Source: an uncultured Cytophagales bacterium
GTDB lineage: Bacteria; Bacteroidota; Bacteroidia; Cytophagales; UBA9547
Direction: 5' to 3'
DNA length: 64,000 nucleotides
NCBI GenBank assembly: GCA_945957555.1
Contig: CAMFLX010000009.1
Location: 23,237-87,236 of the forward strand
A program made the position numbers and the translations under genes. The stretch's first letter is position 1, and each line of letters begins with the position of its first letter. The notes beneath the pieces were generated by a model. The model was not told the DNA's origin, ran no database searches, and saw nothing but the letters and a program-made list of their open reading frames with translations. This document shows, in pieces, positions 42,851-52,282 of this stretch.

Positions 42851-43690
42851 ATGAAAAAGTTCAGTTTATCTTTATTAGTAACAGCGGCAATATCGGTTGG
42901 TATGTCGCAAGAATCTGAGGGGTACGTTAATCCTAATTCAGTACGCGGTGTTCATAGTTCAGATATAATGTATAAAAAATCTGTTCTAAGACAACTAGAT
43001 TTGAGGGAAAAGCAAAATAAGTCTTTGTTTTCGAGGAATAAGGAAATTACAAGAATTATTATTGATGCTGTGAAAGAAGGTAAATTGAAAATTTATGCTA
43101 CTGATTCACTAGATAAAGGTCGTTCTTTAACTAAAGAAGAGTTTCTTGAGAATATTAAAATACCGAATCAAGAGGCTGAGATGACAGAAGAGGAAAAGCA
43201 ATTTCAGCAAGCTAATGCTGCAAATGCTGCTAGCGATCCTTTTGCTACCGGTACTCCTGAGGTTGCAGCTGGTCCAGCTTTCTTTGAGCCTAAGGACTTG
43301 TTCTTGCTGCAAATCACTGAAGATTTTCTATTTGATAAACAAAGATCTAGAGCATATTGGGACATTCAGGCAATACAGATTATCGTTCCTTCTGAATTGA
43401 ACCAAAAAGTAGATCTTCCTGCAGGTACTTTTAAATATAAAGATCTTGTAGAAGTTTTCAAAAAGGATCCAAGGGCTTTGTGGTTCAATCCTGAGAATGA
43501 TCAGGAACACAGAAACATGGCAGATGCTTTTGATTTGAGATTGTTTAGCTCCTATCTAGTGAAAGTTTCCAATCCAGATGATGCTTACTTGGCGGATATT
43601 TATAATACCAATGAGAAAGAAGGTCTTTTGGCTTCATATTGGAAAGCAAATGAGATGATGGAATATGAGCATAATCTTTGGGAGTTTTAA
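42851..43690 (+). CDS. gldN: T9SS/gliding protein GldN (PorN)
   Basis: The 279-residue periplasmic protein has a signal peptide (about 1-19) and family landmarks DIMYKKSVLRQLDLREKQN, FFEPKDLFLLQITEDFLFDK and SRAYWDIQAIQII. GldN binds GldK to form the ring that contacts GldM. It closes the gldKLMN operon, followed by a terminator at 43713-43740. Confidence 0.96.
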   Translation: MKKFSLSLLVTAAISVGMSQESEGYVNPNSVRGVHSSDIMYKKSVLRQLDLREKQNKSLFSRNKEITRIIIDAVKEGKLKIYATDSLDKGRSLTKEEFLENIKIPNQEAEMTEEEKQFQQANAANAASDPFATGTPEVAAGPAFFEPKDLFLLQITEDFLFDKQRSRAYWDIQAIQIIVPSELNQKVDLPAGTFKYKDLVEVFKKDPRALWFNPENDQEHRNMADAFDLRLFSSYLVKVSNPDDAYLADIYNTNEKEGLLASYWKANEMMEYEHNLWEF

Positions 43691-43712
43691 TTTCTTAGAA
43701 GTATAAAAATTG

Positions 43713-43740
43713 AAAGGGAGGCTTAGGTCTCCCTTTTTTT
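43713..43740 (+). terminator. Rho-independent terminator of the gld operon
   Basis: AAAGGGAG (43713-43720) pairs with CTCCCTTT (43729-43736) across an 8-nt loop, followed by a T run. Confidence 0.9.
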
Positions 43741-43787
43741 GTATCTATCTATTAAAATTTACGTATACTTATGAAACTATTTTTTGA

Positions 43788-45806
43788 ATGGATAAGATTC
43801 TCCCGTTACTACAAGATGATCCTTGGCTTAAGCCTTATGAAACAGAAGTAAATCGTAGATTTGATTATTATAATAATAAATTAAATTATATAGAGAATCA
43901 ACACAGGTCGCTTAGTGAATATTCCAGTGCCCATAAATATTTGGGGTTTAACTATTCGAAAGAGAAGCAGGGTGTGTTTTATAGGGAATGGGCTCCTGCC
44001 GCCTCAGCACTGCATTTAATTGGTGATTTTAATAATTGGGATAGATATTCGCATCCATTGTATAGGCTTGATAATGGGATTTGGGAGATTTTTTTGCCAG
44101 AACATGCCTATTCTACTAGTGACTTAAATGAGTCTAGAGTTAAAGTTCAGATATCAGGGCATAATGGAGTACATGATAGAATTCCAGCCTATATGACCAG
44201 AGTTGTTCAGGATTCTGAAACTTATGATTTTTCTGGTAAACTGAGCTTTAACAATACATTTGTGTGGTCTGATTCGGATTTTTATTTTGATAAAAACGTT
44301 CCCCTTAAGATTTATGAATGTCATGTGGGCATGGGGCAGGAAAAGGAGGGGGTAGGTACATATCTTGAGTTTGCTAATATAGTATTGCCAAGAGCTAAGA
44401 ATTTGGGTTATAATGCGATTCAACTGATGGCAATTCAAGAACATCCATATTATGGATCTTATGGGTATCATGTTTCTAATTTTTTCGCACCTTCCTCGAG
44501 GTTTGGAAGTCCCGAAGACCTTAAGTTCTTAGTTAATAAAGCCCATGATATGGGTATTGTGGTGATCATGGATATGATTCATTCACATGCCGTTAAAAAT
44601 TTGGCTGAAGGACTTAATGAGTTTGATGGAAGTAAAGGATGTTATTTTCATGAAGGTGGAAGAGGGTATCATGAACTTTGGGATTCTAAGCTATTTGATT
44701 ATGGTAAAGACGATGTACAACGGTTCTTGCTTTCAAACATTAGATATTGGCTGGAAGAGTTTCATTTTGATGGGTTCCGTTTCGATGGAATTACATCCAT
44801 GTTGTACTTCCATCATGGCAACTATACCGATTTTGATCATTATGATAAATATTTTGTCAATGGTGTAGATCACGATGCCATATTATACTTGCAGTTGGCC
44901 AACAAAGTCATGCAGGATGTAAATCCTAACGCTATATCAATAGCTGAGGATATGAGTGGCATGCCTGGCTTATGTAGGTCCTTGAGTGATGGTGGTATTG
45001 GTTTTGATTATCGTTTAGGAATGGGTATTCCTGATTATTGGATTAAATTAATCAAAGAGAAGGCTGATGAGGATTGGAGTATACATGATATGTGGCATGT
45101 GCTTACCAATCGTCGTTGGAAAGAAAAGACAATCGCTTATGCAGAGTCCCACGATCAAGCTTTGGTTGGTGATAAGACGTTAGCATTCTGGCTTATGGAT
45201 AAGGATATGTACTTTCATATGAGCAAGATTATAAATAGTGAAAGTCTTGTCATCGATAGAGGCATAGCTTTGCACAAGATGTTGCGCTTTTTTACTATTA
45301 CGCTAGGAGGAGAGAGCTATCTTACTTTTTTTGGTAATGAATTTGGGCATCCTGAATGGATTGATTTTCCTAGGGAAGGTAATAATTGGAGCTATAAGTA
45401 TGCAAGAAGACAATGGTCGCTTGACTCTGACAAAACATTGAAGTATCACTATCTTTCAGATTTTGATCACGACATGTTGGCACTAGTAACAAAACATAAG
45501 ATTATGGAATCTCAAAATGCCCAACAGGTGAATATGGATTCTGAAAATCAGGTGATTATATTTGAGCGAAATAATTTAATTTTTGTGTTTAACTTTAGCC
45601 CTAATAAGTCAATTCCTGACTATCGATTTAGAGTTCCTGAGGCAAGTAAATATAGGATAATCCTTAATTCCGACGATCTTAAATATGGCGGTTTTGGTAG
45701 GATCGATGATACTTTAGTTTATGAATCGTTCTCTAATTTCGGTCCTGAGTTTTTAAGCTTTTATTGCACTAATAGGACTTGTTTGGTTTTTGAGCAAGTA
45801 CTTTAG
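43788..45806 (+). CDS. glgB: 1,4-alpha-glucan branching enzyme (GH13)
   Basis: The 672-residue protein has a CBM48-like N-terminal domain (REWAPAASALHLIGDFNNWD), a GH13 barrel and a C-terminal beta domain. Catalytic residues are the Asp in GFRFDGITSM (about 333), the Glu in IAEDMSG (about 386) and the Asp in AESHDQAL (about 455). Its size and motifs resemble the GH13 subfamily 8 (eukaryote-like) branching enzymes. No glycogen synthase or glgC is nearby. Confidence 0.93.
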   Translation: MDKILPLLQDDPWLKPYETEVNRRFDYYNNKLNYIENQHRSLSEYSSAHKYLGFNYSKEKQGVFYREWAPAASALHLIGDFNNWDRYSHPLYRLDNGIWEIFLPEHAYSTSDLNESRVKVQISGHNGVHDRIPAYMTRVVQDSETYDFSGKLSFNNTFVWSDSDFYFDKNVPLKIYECHVGMGQEKEGVGTYLEFANIVLPRAKNLGYNAIQLMAIQEHPYYGSYGYHVSNFFAPSSRFGSPEDLKFLVNKAHDMGIVVIMDMIHSHAVKNLAEGLNEFDGSKGCYFHEGGRGYHELWDSKLFDYGKDDVQRFLLSNIRYWLEEFHFDGFRFDGITSMLYFHHGNYTDFDHYDKYFVNGVDHDAILYLQLANKVMQDVNPNAISIAEDMSGMPGLCRSLSDGGIGFDYRLGMGIPDYWIKLIKEKADEDWSIHDMWHVLTNRRWKEKTIAYAESHDQALVGDKTLAFWLMDKDMYFHMSKIINSESLVIDRGIALHKMLRFFTITLGGESYLTFFGNEFGHPEWIDFPREGNNWSYKYARRQWSLDSDKTLKYHYLSDFDHDMLALVTKHKIMESQNAQQVNMDSENQVIIFERNNLIFVFNFSPNKSIPDYRFRVPEASKYRIILNSDDLKYGGFGRIDDTLVYESFSNFGPEFLSFYCTNRTCLVFEQVL

Positions 45807-45825
45807 TTGTTGATTGTGATAAATA

Positions 45826-45871
45826 TGTTCATAGGAAAAGAGACCCTACAAGGTCTCCTTTCCTATGAACA
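45826..45871. terminator. Long hairpin terminator between glgB and rpiB
   Basis: TGTTCATAGGA (45826-45836) pairs with 45861-45871; an inner GAGACC/GGTCTC stem extends it. The right arm includes the last codons and stop of the converging rpiB gene (stop at 45863-45865). It lacks long T tracts, so it may work mainly by structure. Confidence 0.7.
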
Positions 45872-46294
45872 AGCAATTTTGTTAACTCTGTTTTGATGTC
45901 TTCCTCCTTCAAAAACTGTAGTTAGGAATGTTTCAGTGATTTTTTCAGCAAGAGGATACTCGATAAATCGAGCTGGCATACAAAGTATGTTAGCATCGTT
46001 ATGCGAACGCGCAAGTTGAGCAATCTCCTGTTGCCATGCAAGAGCCGCCCTAACACCTTGGTGTTTGTTTGCTGTGATAGCGATGCCATTGCCACTTCCG
46101 CATATAAGTATACCTTTGTCAAAAAGGCCACTTTCTATTGCACTAGCAACAGGATGTACAAAATCTGGATAATCGCATGACTCTGCACTGAATGGACCAA
46201 AATCTTTAACTTCATGTCCTTGATTCGTTAAAAAAGTTATTAATTTTGATTTATATTCAAAACCGGCATGGTCACCACCTAAAGCTATTTTCAT
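45863..46294 (-). CDS. rpiB: Ribose-5-phosphate isomerase B
   Basis: The 143-residue protein begins KIALGGDHAGFEYKSKLI and has the active-site cysteine in GILICGSGNGIAITANK. It also has RSHNDANILCMPARF, typical of RpiB. It interconverts ribose-5-phosphate and ribulose-5-phosphate. Its start is 2 bp after the stop of the small probable immunity gene, so the two are co-transcribed. Confidence 0.95.
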   Translation of the reverse strand: MKIALGGDHAGFEYKSKLITFLTNQGHEVKDFGPFSAESCDYPDFVHPVASAIESGLFDKGILICGSGNGIAITANKHQGVRAALAWQQEIAQLARSHNDANILCMPARFIEYPLAEKITETFLTTVFEGGRHQNRVNKIACS

Positions 46295-46296
46295 AT

Positions 46297-46605
46297 TTAT
46301 TTTTTTCTAATTTCTTTATATTCCGTTATTAATTTGAGCAGTTCTTTGGTATCAATGACAGTATCTTTTTCTCCAAATTCATAAAATATCATACTTTCTA
46401 ATTCTGCTGAATCGATAGTGCAGAAATCTGAACCTCCCCAAGACCAATAATCTAGTTCTCCATTAATTACTTTTTGCAAGTTTATGATTGACTCATTAAG
46501 ATGCGCTGAACTACAATTGGAGATATCATTTAGCATGTCGTAAGGCTTTTCAACTTCTACCCTTTTTTCTCCTTTCCAATCCGTAAATTTGTATTTTAGA
46601 GCCAT
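46297..46605 (-). CDS. Small acidic protein, probable EndoU immunity protein
   Basis: A 102-residue cytoplasmic protein without signal or membrane segments. I recognise no named family. It has an aromatic/acidic patch (ELDYWSWGGSDFCTIDSAELES) and an acidic C-terminal half. It lies 74 bp downstream of the secreted EndoU-like gene on the same strand, the usual order and size of a toxin-immunity pair, so I infer it neutralises that RNase. It is also only 2 bp from rpiB, so a metabolic link cannot be excluded. Confidence 0.6.
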   Translation of the reverse strand: MALKYKFTDWKGEKRVEVEKPYDMLNDISNCSSAHLNESIINLQKVINGELDYWSWGGSDFCTIDSAELESMIFYEFGEKDTVIDTKELLKLITEYKEIRKK

Positions 46606-46679
46606 ATTATTTCAAAATGTATGCAAATTACAAAGTTTATTTTTGCATAAGCAATAGTTCTTGGTATTGTTCTTCGAGT

Positions 46680-47177
46680 TTATTGTTCCCAATCTGCTGG
46701 GAACGCAGAGATAATTTCTCCATTATCTTTGAGATACATCCTTACTTCAATATTATTACTGCAATATGCCCTGTACTCGTTGTTGGTGCTGGGTACTTTT
46801 ACCTTATTTTTGTAAGCAGTCAAAATTTCTTGCTTTGTTTTGCTGATACTCCAGATTTTTGGAAAGAATGTTGAATAGCCACCGTTCGAAACTTTTTTAA
46901 TCCATATTTGTTTGGTTTTGTAATAGATTTCTACTTTTGCTTTAAATATTCCATTTGTGTTCTTTTTTTCGGTGTTAGATATAATTCTGGCAGTACCTTT
47001 TTCTATGGCACTATAGTGATGGCAACCATTAGCGAGCAGTTTTCCATTTTTTTCCTTGATTTCGCCTTCGAATATATGTTTTTCTGCTTTTGATCCTAGT
47101 ATAATTTGGATTTGAGGATAGGTTAGAAAACTTATGAGGGTTATGAAAAGTACTAGAAATTTAGTAAATTTTGACAT
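46680..47177 (-). CDS. Secreted EndoU-like RNase (candidate toxin)
   Basis: This 165-residue protein has a signal peptide (about 1-22). Its C-terminal ~135 residues match the bacterial EndoU nuclease pattern: AEKHIFEGEI (His34), GCHHYSAIEKG (His53/54), NGIFKAKVEIYY, STFFPKIWS (102-110), a following helix KQEILTAYKN, and a final VRMYLKDNGEIISAFP strand. EndoU toxins cut RNA, often tRNA, using two histidines. There is no filamentous, Rhs or T9SS delivery domain: a signal peptide alone. The gene starts back-to-back with the DUF4293 gene. Confidence 0.75.
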   Translation of the reverse strand: MSKFTKFLVLFITLISFLTYPQIQIILGSKAEKHIFEGEIKEKNGKLLANGCHHYSAIEKGTARIISNTEKKNTNGIFKAKVEIYYKTKQIWIKKVSNGGYSTFFPKIWSISKTKQEILTAYKNKVKVPSTNNEYRAYCSNNIEVRMYLKDNGEIISAFPADWEQ

Positions 47178-47246
47178 TGTAATTTAAATTTAGTGCCTGA
47201 GGACAAATTTCAGAAAAATAACTTATTTTGCATAAAAAAGTTAAAG

Positions 47247-47729
47247 ATGTTACAAAGAATACAGACGGTTTTGTTGTTTGCAATGATTGTGTTTACAGTT
47301 GTACTATATTTTGTTCCAATTTTTATAATAAAGAATGAGCTGACTACAATTGTTTTTGGGGCTCTAGGCACGAAGGTACAGAACGTAGCGGGGACTGCTG
47401 CCGGAGGAAATTTTAATTTATTGGTTGCAGGAATAGCTGCCTTGGCATTACTTTCTACTTCGTTTACGATTATAAATTATAAAAATAGAACCTTACAATT
47501 GAAACTGTCATTGTTTAATACATTTATATACCTTTCTTTGTTGGCTGCTATGATTTATAGCCAATCTGGTTTTACCGATAAGTATGCTAAGTTAATGATA
47601 GGGGCGAAGTCTTCATACGGTTTTGGTTTTTTTGTACCAGCGATATGTTTAATATTAAATATGATCTCCTCTCGTTTTATAAGAAGAGATGAAAAGACTG
47701 TAAAGGATGCTTTTGAAAGATTGAGATAA
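47247..47729 (+). CDS. DUF4293 membrane protein
   Basis: 160 residues from the ATG at 47247; the reading frame is open upstream to 47193, but MLQRIQTVLLFAMIVFTVVL is the typical family start. Four membrane helices are predicted. DUF4293 is a Bacteroidota family of unknown function. The stop codon overlaps the ATG of the next gene (TAATG), so it is coupled to the lipoprotein and T9SS plug genes. Confidence 0.85.
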   Translation: MLQRIQTVLLFAMIVFTVVLYFVPIFIIKNELTTIVFGALGTKVQNVAGTAAGGNFNLLVAGIAALALLSTSFTIINYKNRTLQLKLSLFNTFIYLSLLAAMIYSQSGFTDKYAKLMIGAKSSYGFGFFVPAICLILNMISSRFIRRDEKTVKDAFERLR

Positions 47730-48160
47730 TGGGCGTAAAGATCAATTTGGTTGTGATTTCAGTATTTTTAGTGGCTTGTGACACGGAAACGGACACTATG
47801 CCCAAAACTTATGTTCCTAAGATAGATTCTTCAACGATTAAGACTCCGAATAATCCTGATATCAAGCCACGCGTGTTGGAAAATGAATATAAGATCTATG
47901 AGAATAAATTGAGAAATCTCCCACAGATCGTTCATGCAAACACGGATCTTAAGGGTATGAATAAGGGTCCATTAAAAACTAAGATTGTTGACAATAAAGG
48001 TGATACCCTCTTTTCTGTGAAATTTGGACAGATTATTGATACTAACTTCGTTTCTGAATACGAATTTTATGTAAATAAAAAATCAAAGGAAATATCTGTT
48101 TACGACAAGGGTGAGGACCGTATGATTCCTTTGTCTGAATGGCAAAAAATGAATGAATAA
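47729..48160 (+). CDS. Hypothetical lipoprotein
   Basis: A 143-residue protein with a lipoprotein signal (INLVVISVFLVAC, Cys17). The mature part is polar, with no recognisable domain; its second half looks beta-rich (GPLKTKIVDNKGDTLFSVKF, FVSEYEFYVNKKSKEISVY). Both ends overlap neighbours by one base (TAATG), placing it tightly between DUF4293 and the T9SS plug gene. A role at the outer membrane with the plug protein is an inference from context only. Confidence 0.75.
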   Translation: MGVKINLVVISVFLVACDTETDTMPKTYVPKIDSSTIKTPNNPDIKPRVLENEYKIYENKLRNLPQIVHANTDLKGMNKGPLKTKIVDNKGDTLFSVKFGQIIDTNFVSEYEFYVNKKSKEISVYDKGEDRMIPLSEWQKMNE

Positions 48161-49449
48161 TGCTTCTTATCTATCGAAACCTTTATAATACGAAAAAACT
48201 TGTTTTTGCCTTAGTTGGCTTTTTGTTTATTCAGAGAGCTATTGCGGTAGAGTACAAGCTCGATGATGAAATTTATGACTCTAAAATAAAAACGGTTTTA
48301 CTGTTTCCTAATTCTGGTCAGCTCAATGATATGTTTCTTGCCCCAGTGATTAGTTTAGCACAGTCTCAAGTGCTCACTTTGAAGTTTGATGAGTTAGGTG
48401 ATGAGTTTAATGATTATTATGCCAGAATAATCAATTGCGATGGTTCTTGGAAACAATCCACACTTCAAGATTTACAATTTTTAAATGTTTATAATGAATT
48501 TAATTTCAATCAATATACATATTCTAGTAATACATTACAGTCTTATATACATTATACATTCCAAGTGCCTAAAGTTAAGCTTTCAGGAAATTATGTCTTA
48601 GTTGTATATCGTGATGGAGACATTAACGATGTTGTTATTACGAGGAGATTTGTGGTTTATGAAAATTTGGTGAATGTTGGCGTCACTATGCAATATGGAG
48701 CTGGCGATAAAAGATTTACACATCAGTCGGTGGATTTAGTGCTGTCCTACCCATCGTATGATATTAAGAACGCTAATGATCTAAAAGTTGTGATTAGGCA
48801 AAATGGTCGTTGGGACAATGCAAAATTTAACATTAAGCCATTGTACTATCAGGAGGCTGAGAGATTACTTGATTATAGATATTTTAATAATGAGTTGGCG
48901 TTCCCTGCTGGCAATGAATATAGAGCCTTTGATACAAGAAGTTTAGTGAGCAGTCGATTGAATATCAATAATATTTTATTGGATTCTAAAAGTTATGAAG
49001 TTTTCGTAATGGATGATAGGCCCAAGAAAGATATTGGTTATGTGCTGACTCCCGATATGAATGGTTGGTTTGCGATTTACAAGCAAGAGACTAATGATGG
49101 AATGGCTGATGGTGATTATAGTTGGGTGAATTTTACCTTGAAAACTGATCAGAAATATGAGGAGCCTATCTATTTATTTGGAGAGCTTACTGATTGGAAA
49201 GTGGATCCTAAGTTTCAGCTTGTCTATGATGAGAAGAAAGGGGCATATAGGCTTCGTACTCGGTTGAAGCAAGGGTATTACAACTATGAATACGTTACGT
49301 TGAATCCTAAGACGAAACAGGCTGATCATTCATTGATAGAAGGTGATTTTTCGCAATCAAACAATTATTATGAGGTGTTTGTTTACTACACGCCTTTTGG
49401 TAGCAGAACTGACCAACTAATCGGTTACCGATATCTTAAAATGAATTGA
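48160..49449 (+). CDS. T9SS plug protein (DUF5103)
   Basis: The 429-residue protein has an N-terminal signal segment (about 14-30) followed by DUF5103. Landmarks are KTVLLFPNSGQLNDMFLAPV, LTLKFDELGDEFNDYYARI, CDGSWKQSTLQDLQFLNVYN and a C-terminal YYEVFVYYTPFGSRTDQLIG. In Flavobacterium johnsoniae the family member plugs the SprA translocon from the periplasmic side and so gates the T9SS channel. Here it is third in an operon with DUF4293 and a lipoprotein. Confidence 0.88.
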   Translation: MLLIYRNLYNTKKLVFALVGFLFIQRAIAVEYKLDDEIYDSKIKTVLLFPNSGQLNDMFLAPVISLAQSQVLTLKFDELGDEFNDYYARIINCDGSWKQSTLQDLQFLNVYNEFNFNQYTYSSNTLQSYIHYTFQVPKVKLSGNYVLVVYRDGDINDVVITRRFVVYENLVNVGVTMQYGAGDKRFTHQSVDLVLSYPSYDIKNANDLKVVIRQNGRWDNAKFNIKPLYYQEAERLLDYRYFNNELAFPAGNEYRAFDTRSLVSSRLNINNILLDSKSYEVFVMDDRPKKDIGYVLTPDMNGWFAIYKQETNDGMADGDYSWVNFTLKTDQKYEEPIYLFGELTDWKVDPKFQLVYDEKKGAYRLRTRLKQGYYNYEYVTLNPKTKQADHSLIEGDFSQSNNYYEVFVYYTPFGSRTDQLIGYRYLKMN

Positions 49450-49456
49450 TTCGTAT

Positions 49457-52282
49457 TTACTCTATCAGGGTTACGTTGCCTTCTTTGTGAGTTGTAGAGC
49501 CATCCCAAAAGGTGGCATCGCAATGGTAAACAAATACTTGAGAAGTTTGTTTCTCACCGTTGAAAATACCATCCCAACCGGTATGTAGGTTTGATGCATG
49601 AAATACCCTTTCTCCTAAGTTATTGTACAAATGAAATTCTATTTTTCTTATGTTTATACCCCTTACATATAGTACATCATTGGATCCATCGTTATTTGGG
49701 GTAAACGCGTTGGGAATATAAATGTTTTTTAAGCAAGAGTCAGGATGAGCGAGAATTATTTCTTTAGAGAGTGTATCAGGAACGTTTTTGAGTTGTAATG
49801 TTATCACTTTTGTCCCATCTGATGTATAATAATGACTAGGGTGCGCTGAGCTGTCTTTAGTGCCATCTCCAAATTCCCAATTGTAGTGTATTTTAGTAAA
49901 GCATACGCGATCGATATTGCTTATTTGAGATTTTAAGAATACTGGAGAGTCAAAACAGCGGCCATTATTGATTTCGAAATCGAAAATCGGAAATTGTTTC
50001 CTTACCCTTACGTTTAAGGTATCAGAGTATGTACAGTTATTCTGGTCGAGTACGACGGCTTTATATTGAGTAAAGTCTTTAGGTTTTAAATTTTGCTTAG
50101 AACAGTTCTGACATAGTTCAGATGGAGTCCATCCCAAAACATTTACATTTCCCAAATTTATACTAATACTGTCTCCATAGCAGATCTCTGCACTGTCTCC
50201 TAGATTTATTTGCCTATCATAGATTTGTACTAAAACACTATCGGTTAATGTACAAGAGTTGTTGTCAGTAAGCAGAGCATAAAATAATTGAGATTTATAA
50301 AGTGCCTGTGTAGTAGGGGTATAACAGTTTTGGCAAGATAGCAATGAGGATGGATTCCATTCCACGTTTTTAGTTTGTGGAGCTGTGAGTGTAATTTGTG
50401 TTGACTTTCCAAAGCACTTAGGTGTTATGGGAGCAATGTTGCTTTGTATTTTAGGTCTAACAGTAAGGTTGATACTCGCCGTATCTTTGCATTTATATTG
50501 ATCAGAAATCTCTACATTAAACACACTATTTGTTTTGATTTTAACCTTTGGATTGGAACAATCAGAACAACTTAGGTTTGTGGAAGGAAACCATTTATAA
50601 CTGAGGCCACCTGAAGCATAAAGCTGGAAATCATTATCATAGCATATCGTACTATTGGGAGTTACTGTAGCAGTTATTGAAGGGATTGATATCTCAATGG
50701 AATCTGTGTTGGTACAGTTATTTGTGCCTATTACACTTACATAAAATTTTTGAGGGGTTGTCCCTTTGATTGTTGTTGGGTTACAGTTTAAGCAACTTAA
50801 TGCGGGGTTATTTTTCCACTTAAAAGTTGAAAAATTGCCTTTAACTTCATAGTTTTTTGTTTCATTACTACATATGAAGGGATCCCCCATGATGTCAACC
50901 GTTGGCAATGGGAATATTTGGATGTCTTTTTCAGTACTATCTGTGCAGCCATATTCATTTTCCACGACAAGTTTTAGTTTTTTTGATCCAGGATCGGCCG
51001 CTAAAAAAGTAGTGGTTGTTTGATCATATTGTATGATACCATCGGGCATGATGCTCCATTTTCGTTTTTGTACGGTACCTTCGTTGAGGACCGAAAGGTC
51101 GTTGGCTACCACCGATTCGTTGATACAGACGTCTTTGGTGTCAAAATTTGTACCCACTACTTTTTTGTATACATCCACAATTGTTGTGGCTGTATCAGCA
51201 CAGATGGTTTCATTATTGATGATGAGTTGTACTGTATATGTCCCAACTCCAGGATATGTAAAATGTGGTTGAAATAAGTTAGACTTGTCGGAGTTATCTG
51301 TAGCCACGCCAAAATCCCAATCGTACTTGCTAGCATTGATGCTCTTATTGATAAAGGAAACATCAAATCCGCAATGTTTTACTCTGTCTGGGAGTACTGC
51401 TGTAGGTTTGGGTGGGCAGTTTACGACATTGAACTGAAAATCTCTCTTTGAAAAGCCGATCATTTTTCCATTTCTATATTCCTCAACACATACTCCCACG
51501 ACGTATTGTCCCAGTGCTGTAGGTGTTCCTGTTAGTTTGCCAGTGTTAACATTAAGTACCAAGGAGGGATTTGAGGGTATTGGATAGCTTGCACTGAATC
51601 CCCCAGTCCAAGGTACATCTGTTACGAATGGATCTGCAAAATAAGGTTTGGCTCCGGAATTGGTGGTGTCTCCCCCAATATTAGGACTGCAGAATTTGTA
51701 AGCCAAAGAGTCGCCGTCAATATCAGTTGCGGCGTGATTATATGAAAAAGGTACATTATTACATAAGAATACAGGTGGGAGACTTATGAATACAGGATTA
51801 CTGTTTATTTTAACACTATTGCTGTCTGGAATAAAAGCGCTATAAGTGGCTCCAACTGTTAATGGATTTGAGATGTTTCTAATGGTTGCGTTACGGCAGC
51901 ATCTTTGATACATAAGGGTATATCCTTTGTCATTTGGGGGGAGCGATAAGGTGCTTTTATAAATTGCCTGTTGTACACAAACATCTTTAGGCAAACCTAC
52001 ACAAGGATCTGGTTGGTTTAATGGTAGGGTGGTGATTTCTGGGTTTTCAAATATTGAGGTATATAAGTAAGAAGTAGTGCCACTAAATACGCTAATATAA
52101 GCCAGTGAATCAAATAATGCATTGTTGGGATTGATACAATCTCTATATACCTTTAATGTAATTTCATACTCACCTTTTTGTAAATATCTATAGTGAATTA
52201 CGCCTCCAACTATATGCGTGGCCTCTGACTTGCAGAAGAGCATAAAGAAAAAAATAACTAAATAGAGTTTTGACTTGTTCAA
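49457..52282 (-). CDS. Large PKD-type secreted protein with T9SS type B sorting domain
   Basis: The 941-residue protein has a signal peptide (about 1-21, ending KSEA) and an N-terminal module starting THIVGGVIHYRYLQKGEYEI. PKD domains follow (YDWDFGVATDN and YNWEFGDGTKDSSAH), with several Cys-pair repeats of the type LSCxxC between them (SCLNC, SCSDC, SCQNC). It ends in the gliding-motility-associated C-terminal domain (IPNAFTPNNDGSNDVLYV). This is a typical T9SS type B cargo, exported and probably attached at the surface, possibly an adhesin. Confidence 0.93.
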   Translation of the reverse strand: MNKSKLYLVIFFFMLFCKSEATHIVGGVIHYRYLQKGEYEITLKVYRDCINPNNALFDSLAYISVFSGTTSYLYTSIFENPEITTLPLNQPDPCVGLPKDVCVQQAIYKSTLSLPPNDKGYTLMYQRCCRNATIRNISNPLTVGATYSAFIPDSNSVKINSNPVFISLPPVFLCNNVPFSYNHAATDIDGDSLAYKFCSPNIGGDTTNSGAKPYFADPFVTDVPWTGGFSASYPIPSNPSLVLNVNTGKLTGTPTALGQYVVGVCVEEYRNGKMIGFSKRDFQFNVVNCPPKPTAVLPDRVKHCGFDVSFINKSINASKYDWDFGVATDNSDKSNLFQPHFTYPGVGTYTVQLIINNETICADTATTIVDVYKKVVGTNFDTKDVCINESVVANDLSVLNEGTVQKRKWSIMPDGIIQYDQTTTTFLAADPGSKKLKLVVENEYGCTDSTEKDIQIFPLPTVDIMGDPFICSNETKNYEVKGNFSTFKWKNNPALSCLNCNPTTIKGTTPQKFYVSVIGTNNCTNTDSIEISIPSITATVTPNSTICYDNDFQLYASGGLSYKWFPSTNLSCSDCSNPKVKIKTNSVFNVEISDQYKCKDTASINLTVRPKIQSNIAPITPKCFGKSTQITLTAPQTKNVEWNPSSLLSCQNCYTPTTQALYKSQLFYALLTDNNSCTLTDSVLVQIYDRQINLGDSAEICYGDSISINLGNVNVLGWTPSELCQNCSKQNLKPKDFTQYKAVVLDQNNCTYSDTLNVRVRKQFPIFDFEINNGRCFDSPVFLKSQISNIDRVCFTKIHYNWEFGDGTKDSSAHPSHYYTSDGTKVITLQLKNVPDTLSKEIILAHPDSCLKNIYIPNAFTPNNDGSNDVLYVRGINIRKIEFHLYNNLGERVFHASNLHTGWDGIFNGEKQTSQVFVYHCDATFWDGSTTHKEGNVTLIE

